From contig NZ_CP114200.1 in assembly GCF_029392895.1 (NCBI RefSeq), forward strand, positions 496,001 to 560,000: a stretch of DNA of 64,000 nucleotides. Direction: 5' to 3'. The position numbers and the translations under genes were made by a program. Position 1 is the first letter of the stretch. Every line of letters begins with the position of its first letter. The notes beneath the pieces were generated by a model. The model was not told the DNA's origin. It made no database searches and saw only the letters and a list, made by a program, of their open reading frames with translations. This document shows positions 45,260 through 54,445 of this stretch, in pieces. Origin of the DNA: Streptomyces sp. 71268 (GTDB taxonomy: Bacteria > Actinomycetota > Actinomycetes > Streptomycetales > Streptomycetaceae).

Positions 45260-47638
45260 GTGGTCAGGGTGACCGACGTGACGACCTTTCCCGCGCAGTA
45301 CGCCAGGACCCGCCGCTTCGCGCTCGGCGTCCCTCGACACTTCGCCGTCGCCGGCGACGGCAGCCGCGTCTTCTTCGTCCGTTCCGCCAGTGGCAGCGAC
45401 CCGACGAGTTCGCTGTGGGTGTGGGAGGACGGCGAGGAACGCGTGCTCGCCGGCCCACGACAACTCACCGGCCCGCGCCGGGCGCTGCCCACCGCGGAAC
45501 GGCTGCGCCGCGAGCGCGCCCGGGAGCCCTCGGAGGGCGTGGTCTCCTTCAGCATCGACCGCGACGGACGGATAGCCGCCTTCCCGCTCGGGGGCGCGCT
45601 GTGGGCGGTACGCACCGACGGCGCGCCGTTCCCGGTGGCGGCCGCCGGCCCGGTGGTGGACCCGCGCCTGTCCCCGGACGGACGGCGGATCGGCTACGTC
45701 ACCGAGGGGGCGTTGCACGTCGTGGAGCTGACGCCGCCGGACGGCACGACACCGAACGGCACGGGCGGCGCGGCCGGTGCGGCGGGTCCGGGCGCGGCCG
45801 CCCGGCGCGGGCACGGCGCGGGCACGGACCGGCTGTTGCTCGCGCCGGAGGGCCCGGAGGTCAGCTACGGGCTGCCCGAGTACGTGGCCGCCGAGTCGAT
45901 GGGCCGCGACCGCGGCTTCTGGTGGGCTCCCGACGGGAGGTCACTGCTCGTGGCCCGGGTGGACGTCAGCCCCATACGGCAGGTGTTCATCGGCGACGCG
46001 GCGCGCCCGGAGCGGCGGCCACGCACGGTGCGCTACCCGTCGGCCGGCACCGCCAACGCGGACGTGTCCCTGCACGTCGTCCACCTCGACGGCCGGCGCA
46101 CCGAAGTGCGCTGGGACCGGGCCGCGTTCGAGTACCTGGTCACCGCGGGCTGGGAGGATACGGACACGCTGGCGAGCGCGGACACGGGCGCGGGCGTCCC
46201 GGCGCCCGCCACGGCCCCTGGCCCCGCCGCACGGCCACGGCCCGTCCTGTCCGTGCAGAGCCGCGACCAGCGCACCCTGCGGGTCCTCACCGCCGATCCG
46301 GACACCGGCGAGACCCACGTCCTGCACGAGCGGCGGGACCCGGCCTGGGTACAGATCGTGCCCGGCATCCCGGCCCGCACCGCTTCCGGCGCCCGGGTCT
46401 GGCCGTGGGAGAGCGCCGACACGCGGGGGCTACGCGTGGTCCCGGCCGGTCACGGGGCGACTGACGGCGCGGCTGGCCACGGGGGCGACGGGCGGTCCGG
46501 GGCGGGCGTGGGCCAGCCGGTGTTCGAGACTCCCGAGGGCCTCCAACTGGACGCGGTGCTCGGCGTCGACGGCGAGCGGGTGCTGTTCGCCGCCAGCGCG
46601 GAGCCCACCGAGCGCCATGTGTGGTCGTACGCGCCGGAGGCGGGCCTGCGGCGGCTGAGCCGGGACCCGGGGGTGCACGACGCGGTCTGCGGCGGGGGCA
46701 CCGTCGTCATCGACAGCCGCACGCCCGAGGGAGACACGGTCACGGTCGTACGGGACGGGGTACCGGTGGGGCGGATCGGCTCGCGTGCCGAGCAGCCGGT
46801 CCTCACCCCGCGCCCCACGCTGCTGCGGCTGGGTGAGCGCGCGCTGCGCAGCGCGCTCTACCTGCCGTCGTGGCACACCCCGGGGGACGGCAAGCTGCCC
46901 GTGTTGCTCGACCCGTACGCCGGGCCGGCGCTGCGGGTCGTACGGCGCTGCCACGGGTGGTGGACGTGTGTCTCGCAGTGGCTGGCCGAGCAGGGGTTCG
47001 CCGTGCTGGTCACCGACGGCCGGGGCACTCCGGGGCGCGGGCCGGCCTGGGAGAAGGCCGTCCACGGTGACGTGCTCACGCCGGTCCTGGACGACCAGGT
47101 CGAGGCGCTGTACGCGGCGGCGGCCGAGCATCCCAGCCTGGACCTGGGGCGGGTGGCGATCCGTGGCTGGTCGTTCGGCGGCTACCTGGCGGCCGCGGCC
47201 GTGCTGCACCGGCCGCGGGTCTTCCACGCCGCCATCGCCGGCGCGGCCCCCGCCGACCAGCGGCTGTACGACACGCACTGGAAGGAGCGGTTCCTGGGCC
47301 ACCCCGACGAGCAGCCGGCCGCCTACGACGCCACGTCCCTGGTCGGCCACGGCCACCTGCTGCGTCGACCGCTGCTGCTGGTGCACGGGCTCGCTGACGA
47401 CAACGTGCTGGCGGCGCACACGCTGCGCTTCTCGGCGGAACTGCTGTCCTTCGGACGGCCACATACGGTGCTGCCGCTCCCGGGCGCCACGCACCTCCCC
47501 GTGGACAATGCGGTCACCGAAAACCTTCTGCGGTTCCAGGTCGACTTCCTCCACCGGTCCCTCGGCTCCTCGGCACCGGGCCCAGCTCGTCCGCGTGGAA
47601 CCTCCGCAGCGATCTCCAGCCGGGAGGCAGCACCATGA
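45260..47638 (+). CDS. S9-family prolyl oligopeptidase (dipeptidyl-peptidase IV-like)
   Basis: A protein of up to 792 residues; GTG 45269 is an equally likely start. The N-terminal ~500 residues form the beta-propeller typical of DPP-IV (R-D-R-G-F-W-W-A-P-D-G and S-V-Q-S-R-D-Q-R-T-L). The catalytic domain has G-W-S-F-G-G (Ser ~638), H-G-L-A-D-D-N (Asp ~713) and G-A-T-H-L (His ~745). The enzyme removes dipeptides or cuts after Pro in short peptides. No signal peptide is seen. Low-complexity Gly/Ala inserts at ~165-190 and ~400 look like loop expansions. Its stop overlaps the start of the Rieske gene. Confidence 0.92.
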   Translation: MVRVTDVTTFPAQYARTRRFALGVPRHFAVAGDGSRVFFVRSASGSDPTSSLWVWEDGEERVLAGPRQLTGPRRALPTAERLRRERAREPSEGVVSFSIDRDGRIAAFPLGGALWAVRTDGAPFPVAAAGPVVDPRLSPDGRRIGYVTEGALHVVELTPPDGTTPNGTGGAAGAAGPGAAARRGHGAGTDRLLLAPEGPEVSYGLPEYVAAESMGRDRGFWWAPDGRSLLVARVDVSPIRQVFIGDAARPERRPRTVRYPSAGTANADVSLHVVHLDGRRTEVRWDRAAFEYLVTAGWEDTDTLASADTGAGVPAPATAPGPAARPRPVLSVQSRDQRTLRVLTADPDTGETHVLHERRDPAWVQIVPGIPARTASGARVWPWESADTRGLRVVPAGHGATDGAAGHGGDGRSGAGVGQPVFETPEGLQLDAVLGVDGERVLFAASAEPTERHVWSYAPEAGLRRLSRDPGVHDAVCGGGTVVIDSRTPEGDTVTVVRDGVPVGRIGSRAEQPVLTPRPTLLRLGERALRSALYLPSWHTPGDGKLPVLLDPYAGPALRVVRRCHGWWTCVSQWLAEQGFAVLVTDGRGTPGRGPAWEKAVHGDVLTPVLDDQVEALYAAAAEHPSLDLGRVAIRGWSFGGYLAAAAVLHRPRVFHAAIAGAAPADQRLYDTHWKERFLGHPDEQPAAYDATSLVGHGHLLRRPLLLVHGLADDNVLAAHTLRFSAELLSFGRPHTVLPLPGATHLPVDNAVTENLLRFQVDFLHRSLGSSAPGPARPRGTSAAISSREAAP

Positions 47639-48057
47639 TCCAAGAGCCGACGAGGACCCGTCCGAACGCGACCCGCCGCACCGTGGTCACGGCCGTCGGG
47701 GTGGCCGGCCTGTCCGCCGTGCTCGCCGCGTGCGGCGACGACGGGGGCGGCGACGGACAGTCGTCGGACGCCCGCGAGCTAGGCAAGACGTCCGACATCC
47801 CCGAGGGCGGCGGCGTCGTCTACAAGAAGCACAAGGTGGTCGTGGTCCAGCCAACACCCGGCGACTACAAAGCGTTCACGTCCATCTGCACGCACCAGGG
47901 CTGTCCGGTCGCGAACGTGTCCGGCGGCACCATCAACTGCGACTGCCACGGCAGCAAGTTCGACATCGCCGACGGCAGCGTCAAGGCCGGCCCGGCCCGG
48001 CGCCCCCTCAAGGCGGCGAAGGTCACCGTCTCGGGCGACACCCTCACCCTGCGCTGA
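47635..48057 (+). CDS. Rieske [2Fe-2S] lipoprotein, Tat-type signal
   Basis: A 140-residue protein. R-R-T-V-V-T-A near the N-terminus is a Tat-like motif, and L-S-A-V-L-A-A-C-G gives a lipobox with the acylated Cys. The Rieske centre is C-T-H-Q-G-C and C-D-C-H-G-S, with both cluster His/Cys pairs and the two extra Cys that form the disulfide. It should be a membrane-anchored electron carrier on the outer face. The partner is unknown; the ATGA overlap couples it to an S9 peptidase, an unusual neighbour. Confidence 0.93.
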   Translation: MIQEPTRTRPNATRRTVVTAVGVAGLSAVLAACGDDGGGDGQSSDARELGKTSDIPEGGGVVYKKHKVVVVQPTPGDYKAFTSICTHQGCPVANVSGGTINCDCHGSKFDIADGSVKAGPARRPLKAAKVTVSGDTLTLR

Positions 48058-48072
48058 CCCGCTCGCGCGGCC

Positions 48073-48137
48073 GGTCGTCACGGTCGAGCGTCACGAGGGG
48101 TCGTCACGGCAGGTCGTCACGACGGGTCGTCTCGGCC
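48073..48137. repeat. Five tandem copies of a 13-bp repeat
   Basis: Units begin at 48073, 48086, 48099, 48112 and 48125, each based on GGTCGTCACG plus three variable bases. Unit 2 begins GAGCGTCACG and unit 5 has GGTCGTCTCG. They fill most of the gap between the convergent Rieske and LysR genes. The same ten-base core occurs once, inverted, at 49159-49168 in the LysR/EamA region. Confidence 0.75.
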
Positions 48138-48176
48138 GGCCAGCGCGGCGGGCCAGCGCCGCGGGGCATGCGCCGC

Positions 48177-49109
48177 TCAGGACGGGCCCGGTTCGCCCTC
48201 CTCCACCGCGCCGAGTTCCACCGCGGTCGCCCGCAGCACCTCCACCGCCGCCCGTATCGACGGGCGGCGGTCGGCGTCCGCGCGCCAGGCGGCGTAGATG
48301 TGCCGCCGCATGGTGTGCCGAACGGGCACCACGCGCACCCCGCTCGGCACCGGGCCCCGGCCCAGGCGCGGGGCGACGGCGACGCCGAGCCCGGCGGCGA
48401 TCAGGGCGAGCTGGGTGTGGTGCTCCTCCGCCATGTGGCAGATCCGGGGCTCGATGCCCGCGCCGCGCAGCGTGAGCATCAGCCAGTCGTGGCAGAACTC
48501 GCCCTTGGGCCAGGACACCCACTCGTCGCCCGCGAACTCCTCCAGATCCACCACGCTCCGGTCGGCGAGCGGGTGTGAGGCCGGCATCGCCACGTCGGCG
48601 ACGTCGTCCAACAGGGGCGCCTTGACCAGTCCCTCGGGCACCGGGAGGGGCTTGTTATACCAGTCGAGCACCACCGCGAGGTCCACGTCTCCGCGCACCA
48701 CCGCGGGGATCGACTCATCGGGCTCCATCTCCCGCAGGTGGGCACGGAGTTTGGGATGCTCCTCGCGGAGCCGGGCCAGCGCCGTGGGGAACAGCCCGCG
48801 CGCCGCGGTCGGAAAGGCGCCCAGCACCAACTCGCCGACGGCCTGCCCGCGCTGCGCCTCCAGATCCGCCTGGGCCAGCTCTACCTGGGACAGGATGCGC
48901 GACGCGTGATCGGCCAGGAGCCGTCCGGCGTCGGTCAGCCGCACCCCCCTGCCGTTCTTGGCGAGCAGTTGCTGCCCTGTCTCACGCTCCAGCTTGGCCA
49001 GTTGCTGGGAGACGGCGGAGGTGGTCACGTGCAGTCCGTCGGCTGCGGCGCTGACGGAGCCGTGGCGAGCGACGGCGTAGAGCGTACGCAGACGGTCCAG
49101 GTTCAACAT
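48177..49109 (-). CDS. LysR-family transcriptional regulator
   Basis: A 310-residue protein. The helix-turn-helix is at residues ~3-60 (L-R-T-L-Y-A-V-A-R-H-G-S-V-S-A-A-A and T-S-A-V-S-Q-Q-L-A-K-L-E-R-E-T-G). The periplasmic-binding-like effector domain runs from ~90 with V-L-G-A-F-P-T-A and G-D-V-D-L-A-V-V. It is divergent from an EamA transporter, the classic arrangement for a LysR protein and its target. ATG 49109 is the first start that preserves the normal family N-terminus. Confidence 0.93.
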   Translation of the reverse strand: MLNLDRLRTLYAVARHGSVSAAADGLHVTTSAVSQQLAKLERETGQQLLAKNGRGVRLTDAGRLLADHASRILSQVELAQADLEAQRGQAVGELVLGAFPTAARGLFPTALARLREEHPKLRAHLREMEPDESIPAVVRGDVDLAVVLDWYNKPLPVPEGLVKAPLLDDVADVAMPASHPLADRSVVDLEEFAGDEWVSWPKGEFCHDWLMLTLRGAGIEPRICHMAEEHHTQLALIAAGLGVAVAPRLGRGPVPSGVRVVPVRHTMRRHIYAAWRADADRRPSIRAAVEVLRATAVELGAVEEGEPGPS

Positions 49110-49183
49110 GTAAGCGATGCTACGTGAAGGGGGCCACAAAATTTCGATTGTTCTAATCCGTGACGACCATCATCGTGATACCC

Positions 49184-50266
49184 ATGCGCACGCCCCCCGC
49201 CCCTCGCACCGCCGCGACCACCCCGCGCGCGACCACCGCCCCGTCCCCCGGAGCCCCCGCATCCGCGCCCGCTCCGACCCAGGTCGCCACCGCGCGGACC
49301 GGGACGCTCCCGACGGCCGAGCGCCCCGCGGCGCGCGAGCGCACCCGCGGCCGGCCGGGGTGGCGGCTGCGGTTCGCCGTACTGTGCCTCATCTGGGGCT
49401 TCAGCTTCCTCCTCATCAAGGTCGGCACCGACGGCTTCGCCCCGCTGTACGTGACGCTCGGGCGGCTGCTGTTCGGCACGCTCGTGCTGCTCGCGGTCCT
49501 GGCCGTCAAGCGGGAGCGGCTACCGCGCGGCGTCCGCACCTGGGGCCACCTCGCCGTGGCGGCCTTCCTCCTCAACGCCTTTCCGTTCTCCTTGTTCGCC
49601 TACGCCGAACTGCACATCTCCTCCACCCTGGCCGGGATCTGCAACGCCACCACCCCGCTGTGGGGCATGCTGCTCTCGCTCGTCGCCCTGTCCGAGGACC
49701 GCCCCACCCGTCGCCGCATCGCCGGCCTGGGCCTCGGGTTCGTCGGCGTACTCACCGTGCTCGGCGCCTGGCAGGGCTTCTCCGGCCAGGACCCGGCGGG
49801 CACCGCGATGGCCCTGACGGCCTCGCTCAGCTACGCGGTCGGCTGGATCTACGTGCGCCGCACCCTGGCCCACACATCGCACTCCAATCTCTCCATGGCG
49901 GGCGGCCAGCTCCTGCTGGGCACGATCCAACTCGGCCTCGTCACGCCCTTCTTCGCCGCCGCCCCCGACTCCCTGCCGATGCTCCCCCTGCTGTCCGTGC
50001 TGGCCCTGGGCGCGCTGGGCACGGGCCTGGCGTTCCTGCTCCAGTACGGCCTGGTCGCCGAGGTCGGGCCGACGACGGCCACGCTGGTGACCTACTTCAT
50101 CCCGGTGATCGCCACGGCGGCGGGCGTACTGCTCCTCGGTGAGGCGCTGACCTGGAACACCCCGGTCGGGGCGGTCATCGTCCTCGCGGGCGCGGCCCTG
50201 ACCCAGCGCGGGCCGCGCCGTACCGTCGCCGCACACCGGCCCGGCGAGCCGTCACGTCAGCCGTAG
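49184..50266 (+). CDS. EamA-family (DMT) transporter
   Basis: About 360 residues with ten hydrophobic segments in two EamA repeats, starting with F-A-V-L-C-L-I-W-G-F-S-F-L-L-I-K and ending with A-V-I-V-L-A-G-A-A-L-T. Drug/metabolite transporters of this type export amino acids or small metabolites. An upstream GTG (49160) is in frame, but a possible -10 (TCTAAT, 49152-49157) would make the later ATG more likely. The first ~60 residues are Pro/Ala/Thr-rich and unusual for the family. Its last ten bases overlap the convergent MocR gene. Confidence 0.88.
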   Translation: MRTPPAPRTAATTPRATTAPSPGAPASAPAPTQVATARTGTLPTAERPAARERTRGRPGWRLRFAVLCLIWGFSFLLIKVGTDGFAPLYVTLGRLLFGTLVLLAVLAVKRERLPRGVRTWGHLAVAAFLLNAFPFSLFAYAELHISSTLAGICNATTPLWGMLLSLVALSEDRPTRRRIAGLGLGFVGVLTVLGAWQGFSGQDPAGTAMALTASLSYAVGWIYVRRTLAHTSHSNLSMAGGQLLLGTIQLGLVTPFFAAAPDSLPMLPLLSVLALGALGTGLAFLLQYGLVAEVGPTTATLVTYFIPVIATAAGVLLLGEALTWNTPVGAVIVLAGAALTQRGPRRTVAAHRPGEPSRQP

Positions 50267-51588
50267 CGCCCCACGAGCGTCGGGCGGACCGCGGCCGCGA
50301 CGGTGTCCGCGAGCCCCTCGACGTCATCGACGTCGATCGCGGATATGGTCAGCCGGATGCCCTGCGGAGAGGCCATCCGGAAGCGGGCCCCGGGGGCGAC
50401 GGCCCAACCGGCGTGCAGCATGCGGGAGACCGCGCCGGTCTCGTCGGGCACCGGCACCCACACGTTCATCCCGCTGCGCCCGTACGCCTCGATCCCCCGC
50501 TCGGCCAGCGCCGCGATGAGGGCGTCGCGGCGCTCACCGTAGGACCGCGCGACCCGGCCCGGCTGGACGGCCTCCGTCTCCCATAGCCGTATCACCACAT
50601 CCTGGAGCAGGTGGCTGACCCAGCCGGGGCCGAGCCGCGAGCGGCCCCCGACCCGGTCCACCGTGACCGGGTCGCCGGCGAGCGTGGCCAGTCGCAGGTC
50701 GGGACCGAGCGCCTTGGCCGTCGAGCGGACCAGCACCCAGTGGTCGGTGATCCCGGCCAGTGAGTGCAGGGGCAGGTCGACGATGCCGTGCCCGTGGTCG
50801 TCCTCGATCAGCAGCAGGCCCGGGTGGTCGGCCAGTATCCCGCGCAGCTCGCGCGAGCGCTCGGCGCTGACGGCCGCGCCCGTCGGGTTCTGCGCGCGGC
50901 TGGTGACCACCAGCGCCCTGGCGCCCCGCCGCACCGCCCGCTCGACGTGGTCGGGAAGCGGGCCGTCGTCGTCGAGCGCCACCGGCTCGGGCCGCAGGCC
51001 CAACGCCGGGATGAGGTCGAGCAGGCCGCCCCACCCCGGGTCTTCGACGGCCACCACGTCACCCGGCCGCAGATGGGCCGCGAGCACCCGCTCTATGCCG
51101 TCGAGGGCGCCCGAGACGACGGTGATCGGCCCGTCCGGCACCCCGTCGGCGCGCAGCGCCGCCCGCGCCATCCGAGCCAGCTCGGCGGAGACCAGCGGCG
51201 CCCCGTAGAGCACCGGCCGCTCCGCGTACCGCGCGGCGGCCGACGCCAGGGCGTCATCGAGCGAGGGCAGCAGGGCCGGGTCCGGGTTTCCCATCGCGAG
51301 GTCCCGAACGCCTTCGGGAACGTCGACGCCCAGCATCTCCCGGGCCGTGGTCGAGGGACGCGAGCGCACCCGACTGCCCCGACGGCCGGCCGTCTCGATC
51401 ACCCCGCGATCGCGCAGCGAGCGATAGGCGGCCGCCACCGTATTGGGATTCACCCCCAGCGAGACCGCCAACTCCCGCATGGGCGGCAGCAGTTCACCGG
51501 GGGCGAGGCCACCCGCTCCGACGGCCCGCTCCACGCTGGCGGCGATATCAGCAGCGCGCCGCCCTTCGATCCGATACTCTCCTAGCAC
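50257..51588 (-). CDS. MocR-family (GntR-aminotransferase) regulator
   Basis: A 443-residue fusion. Residues 1-75 form a GntR winged helix (P-M-R-E-L-A-V-S-L-G-V-N-P-N-T-V-A-A-A-Y-R-S-L), and residues ~95-440 form a fold-type-I aminotransferase domain with N-P-T-G and the PLP-binding Lys in S-T-A-K-A-L-G-P-D-L-R. MocR/PdxR proteins sense PLP and control vitamin B6 genes or nearby targets. It is divergent from a PNPOx-like flavoprotein, a fitting target. GTG 51588 has no ribosome site and coincides with the predicted transcription start. Confidence 0.93.
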   Translation of the reverse strand: MLGEYRIEGRRAADIAASVERAVGAGGLAPGELLPPMRELAVSLGVNPNTVAAAYRSLRDRGVIETAGRRGSRVRSRPSTTAREMLGVDVPEGVRDLAMGNPDPALLPSLDDALASAAARYAERPVLYGAPLVSAELARMARAALRADGVPDGPITVVSGALDGIERVLAAHLRPGDVVAVEDPGWGGLLDLIPALGLRPEPVALDDDGPLPDHVERAVRRGARALVVTSRAQNPTGAAVSAERSRELRGILADHPGLLLIEDDHGHGIVDLPLHSLAGITDHWVLVRSTAKALGPDLRLATLAGDPVTVDRVGGRSRLGPGWVSHLLQDVVIRLWETEAVQPGRVARSYGERRDALIAALAERGIEAYGRSGMNVWVPVPDETGAVSRMLHAGWAVAPGARFRMASPQGIRLTISAIDVDDVEGLADTVAAAVRPTLVGRYG

Positions 51589-51595
51589 AATGACG

Positions 51596-51624
51596 AGTAT
51601 GCACTAATACAAAGGAGAAGGCAA
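51596..51624 (-). promoter_or_regulatory. Promoter of the MocR gene, predicted leaderless
   Basis: Minus-strand TTGCCT (51624-51619), 17 bases, CATACT (51601-51596), with transcription expected at or next to the GTG at 51588. The -35 covers the ribosome site and first base of the divergent gene, so the two directions must compete. Confidence 0.5.
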
Positions 51625-52460
51625 TGGCCGCCGTCGAATCCGCCTCCACCTTCACCCCCGCGCCGGAGGCTGACAAGACCGCCGATGGCGCACCCCCCGC
51701 CGCGTACGGCCCGACCAGCCGCACCGTCACCTCGCGCGACCGCGACCGCGCCTCCTACGACCGCGAACTGGTCCATTCGCTGCTCGACCAGTCCTACGTC
51801 TGCCACCTCGGGTTCGTCAGGGACGGCGCCCCGGTCGTCCTGCCGACGCTCTACGCGCGCGTGGGCGAGCGGCTGTACGTGCACGGTTCCACCGGCTCGC
51901 GCCCGCTGCGCATGGCGGCGGCCAACCCCTCGGCGGCCGGCGACGGCGCGACCGCCACCGACGGGGCCGCCGCCACCCCCGACGCGGCCGACCCGGGCAC
52001 CGCCTCCTCCGGCGATGCCGCGGACACCGAGCAGTCGCGGCCCGGCCTCGCGGTGTGCCTGACCGTGACCCACCTGGACGGCGTGGTCCTCGCGCGCTCC
52101 GCCTTCCACCACTCCATCAACTACCGCTCGGTCGTGGTGCACGGCGTGGCCCACCAGGTCACCGACCCGGACGAGCGCACCGTGGCCCTCGATGCCCTGG
52201 TCAACCACGTCGTGCCGGGCCGCGCCGCCGACTGCCGGCCCGGGAACGCCAAGGAGTTGGCCGCCACCGCCGTGCTCCGCCTCGACCTCAAGGAGGTGTC
52301 GGCGAAGTGGCGCGACGGCGGCCCCAACGACGAGCCGGAGGACCTCGGACTGCCGCACTGGGCCGGGGTGCTGCCCGTCGCGCCGCGTTACGGCACGCCC
52401 ATCCCCTCCGACGACCTCGACCCGGCCATCCCGCTCCCCGACTACCTCGCCGGCGGCTGA
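51624..52460 (+). CDS. Pyridoxamine 5'-phosphate oxidase-like FMN-binding protein
   Basis: A 278-residue protein with AAAGGAGAAGG just before the ATG. It has the split-barrel flavin-binding marks Y-V-C-H-L-G-F-V, P-V-V-L-P-T-L-Y-A and L-Y-V-H-G-S-T-G-S-R, then V-C-L-T-V-T-H-L-D-G and F-H-H-S-I-N-Y-R-S-V-V-V-H-G. These resemble the Pyridox_ox_2/NimA-like group. An Ala/Asp/Thr-rich insert at ~105-140 is probably a surface loop. It is divergent from the MocR regulator. Confidence 0.9.
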   Translation: MAAVESASTFTPAPEADKTADGAPPAAYGPTSRTVTSRDRDRASYDRELVHSLLDQSYVCHLGFVRDGAPVVLPTLYARVGERLYVHGSTGSRPLRMAAANPSAAGDGATATDGAAATPDAADPGTASSGDAADTEQSRPGLAVCLTVTHLDGVVLARSAFHHSINYRSVVVHGVAHQVTDPDERTVALDALVNHVVPGRAADCRPGNAKELAATAVLRLDLKEVSAKWRDGGPNDEPEDLGLPHWAGVLPVAPRYGTPIPSDDLDPAIPLPDYLAGG

Positions 52461-52539
52461 CCCGGAGCGCAGCGGTACGGCACGACCAGTACAGCGGCAC
52501 AGCACCACAGCGGGGCACCGCACGAAAGGCAGCGCACGG

Positions 52540-53187
52540 ATGTTGATCCACCCCTGGGACGCCGCCCAGGACGACGCCGAATGGCAGTCCTGGTTGGCCC
52601 GTCACGACTTCGGCCACCTCGCGGCGAACGGCCCGCCCGGCGCGCCACCGCTCGTGCAGCCCACGCACTTCGCCTACGACGAACAACGCCGGGAGGCCCT
52701 GCTGCACCTGGCCCGACCCCACCCGATCTGGTCAGCGATCGAGGCGTGCCCGGAGGTGTTGCTCAGCGTCGCGGACGACTACGTCTTCGTACCAGGCCCC
52801 TGGCTGGCCGACGCGGACCTACCTCCCGAACACGGCGTTCCCACCACCTTCTACGCGGCCGTACAGCTCAGTTGCACCGCGCACATAGTCGACGACCCCA
52901 CGGCCAAGGCAGCCCTCCTGACCAGGCAGCTCGCGCACTTCCAGCCGGAGGGCGGCTCCGCGCCCGTGGTCGCCGGCCAGGAGCCGTACGGCCGCTCGCT
53001 GGCCGGCATCCGCGGCCTGCGGCTTGAGGTGATGGGCGTACGGGCCAAGTTCAAGTACGCCAACCAGCGGTCGGAGCGGGTCCGGCAGCGGACGGCGGAC
53101 GCCCTGGCCTCCCGTGGCGCGCCCCGGGACGCCGCGGCCCGGGCCCACCAGGTGCGGCGCGGCGCCTGGACCGCGACGGCGGGCTGA
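52540..53187 (+). CDS. PaiB-like FMN-binding negative transcriptional regulator
   Basis: A 215-residue protein of the FMN_bind_2/PaiB family. It shows F-G-H-L-A-A-N-G, Q-P-T-H-F-A-Y-D, L-L-H-L-A-R-P-H-P-I-W, Y-V-F-V-P-G-P-W-L and a C-terminal G-I-R-G-L-R-L-E-V, which corresponds to the conserved Arg-rich end. PaiB proteins bind FMN and some repress protease or sporulation genes. It follows the PNPOx-like gene by 79 bases. A 340-bp stretch (52592-52933) is repeated in inverted orientation at 59686-60028. Confidence 0.9.
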   Translation: MLIHPWDAAQDDAEWQSWLARHDFGHLAANGPPGAPPLVQPTHFAYDEQRREALLHLARPHPIWSAIEACPEVLLSVADDYVFVPGPWLADADLPPEHGVPTTFYAAVQLSCTAHIVDDPTAKAALLTRQLAHFQPEGGSAPVVAGQEPYGRSLAGIRGLRLEVMGVRAKFKYANQRSERVRQRTADALASRGAPRDAAARAHQVRRGAWTATAG

Positions 53188-53236
53188 GCACCCGCGCCGC
53201 GCCAGCCGCCATCCCGGTCACCGCCGGCCTTCGGCC

Positions 53237-53270
53237 GGCCCCACGTCACGCGTGCGCGTGACGTGGGGCC
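53237..53270. terminator. Perfect 16-bp-arm inverted repeat, bidirectional terminator
   Basis: GGCCCCACGTCACGCG is followed two bases later by its exact complement. A second hairpin, GCCGGCC-TTC-GGCCGGC, lies just to the left. Both sit between the convergent PaiB and EamA genes. Confidence 0.7.
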
Positions 53271-53347
53271 CCGGCCGGCGCGAGCGGGCCGGCCACGCGG
53301 GGCTCACCCCGCCCGGCCGGCCCGACGCCACCCCTCCGGCGCGGCGA

Positions 53348-54328
53348 TCAGCCCGTCGACGCCGCGTCGGCCCTCGCCGCCGGAGCACTGCGCGCCTCGG
53401 CGAGCGCCAGGGCGACCACGGCGCACAGCAACACGGCGGTACCCAGCACCGTCGCGACCGTCAGCCGCTCGTCGAGCAGCGCGACGGCGATGACCGCGGC
53501 CGTGACCGGTTCGATCAGCGTGATCACGGAGACCGTGGTGGCGCGCACCACGGCCAGGCCGGTGAAGTACAGGCCGTAGGCCAGTGCCGTCGGCACGGCG
53601 GCGATGTAGACCAGCAGGGCCACCGTCTGTCCCAGGTGCTGCGCCTGCGGCAGCGGCCCCTCCGCCAACGCGAAGGGCAACAGGCACCCGGTGCACACGG
53701 CGAACGACGTCATCGTGGTGACGTACGGGTCCGTGCCGCCACCGTCGCGGCCCAGGTAGCGGGTGTAGACGGTGATGGTGGCGTACCCGGCCGCCGACAG
53801 CAGCGCGAGCCCGACCCCCGCCGGGCGGACCGCGCCGGTGCCCTCGCTGCCGAACACGAGAACCGACAGGCCGACCACCGCTCCGGCGACGGCGCACGCG
53901 CCGCCGACTCCAAGACGCTCGCCGACGACGGCCCTGCCGGCCAGCGCCACCATGACCGGCGCGGCGCCGAGCGTGACGACGGTGGCGACGGCCAGGCCGG
54001 TGGAGTCGACCGCCTCGAAGTAGGCGGCCTGGAAGACGGTCAGCCCCAGGCCCGTGACGACGACGCGTGTCGTACGGTCGCGGCGCGAGGGGCGGGGGTT
54101 GGCGCGCGGTGCGTACGCCCGCGTACGGCGGGCGCGGAGCAGCACCACGGGGAGCATGAGGGCGAGACCGCCCAGCGTGCGCCAGAAGGTGAGGGCGAGG
54201 GGGCCGAGACCACTGGTGTCGTACAGCAGCGAGGCCGCCGCGCCGGCGGTGCCCCAGGTGGTGGCGGCGAAGGTGATGTAGGCGAGCCCGCGCCCCACGG
54301 GCAGGGCGGAGCGCACAGGAGTGAGCAC
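53348..54328 (-). CDS. EamA-family (DMT) transporter
   Basis: A 326-residue membrane protein with ten predicted spans in two repeats: [16 protein letters not shown] at the start and [16 protein letters not shown] in the second half, the usual E-P-V(L) mark of EamA proteins. It starts with GTG. It is on the same strand as, and 170 bases downstream of, a second EamA gene, but a hairpin separates them. Confidence 0.9.
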   Translation of the reverse strand: MLTPVRSALPVGRGLAYITFAATTWGTAGAAASLLYDTSGLGPLALTFWRTLGGLALMLPVVLLRARRTRAYAPRANPRPSRRDRTTRVVVTGLGLTVFQAAYFEAVDSTGLAVATVVTLGAAPVMVALAGRAVVGERLGVGGACAVAGAVVGLSVLVFGSEGTGAVRPAGVGLALLSAAGYATITVYTRYLGRDGGGTDPYVTTMTSFAVCTGCLLPFALAEGPLPQAQHLGQTVALLVYIAAVPTALAYGLYFTGLAVVRATTVSVITLIEPVTAAVIAVALLDERLTVATVLGTAVLLCAVVALALAEARSAPAARADAASTG

Positions 54329-54445
54329 GAGGTTTCTCCCACGGAAGACAGCCCGAGCGGGCTGGTGTCGGTCGCGTCGTCCCGTCTGCGGGCAGCGTCA
54401 ACTCGTCCGAGGCCCCGCCTCGAACTCGGTCTTCCGGTGAGAGCC

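Noticed and set aside
49160..49183. Run of Thr-Thr-Ile-Ile-Val-Ile codons before the EamA gene, like an amino-acid attenuator leader
   Set aside because: The frame continues into the transporter without a stop and no terminator/antiterminator pair is visible.
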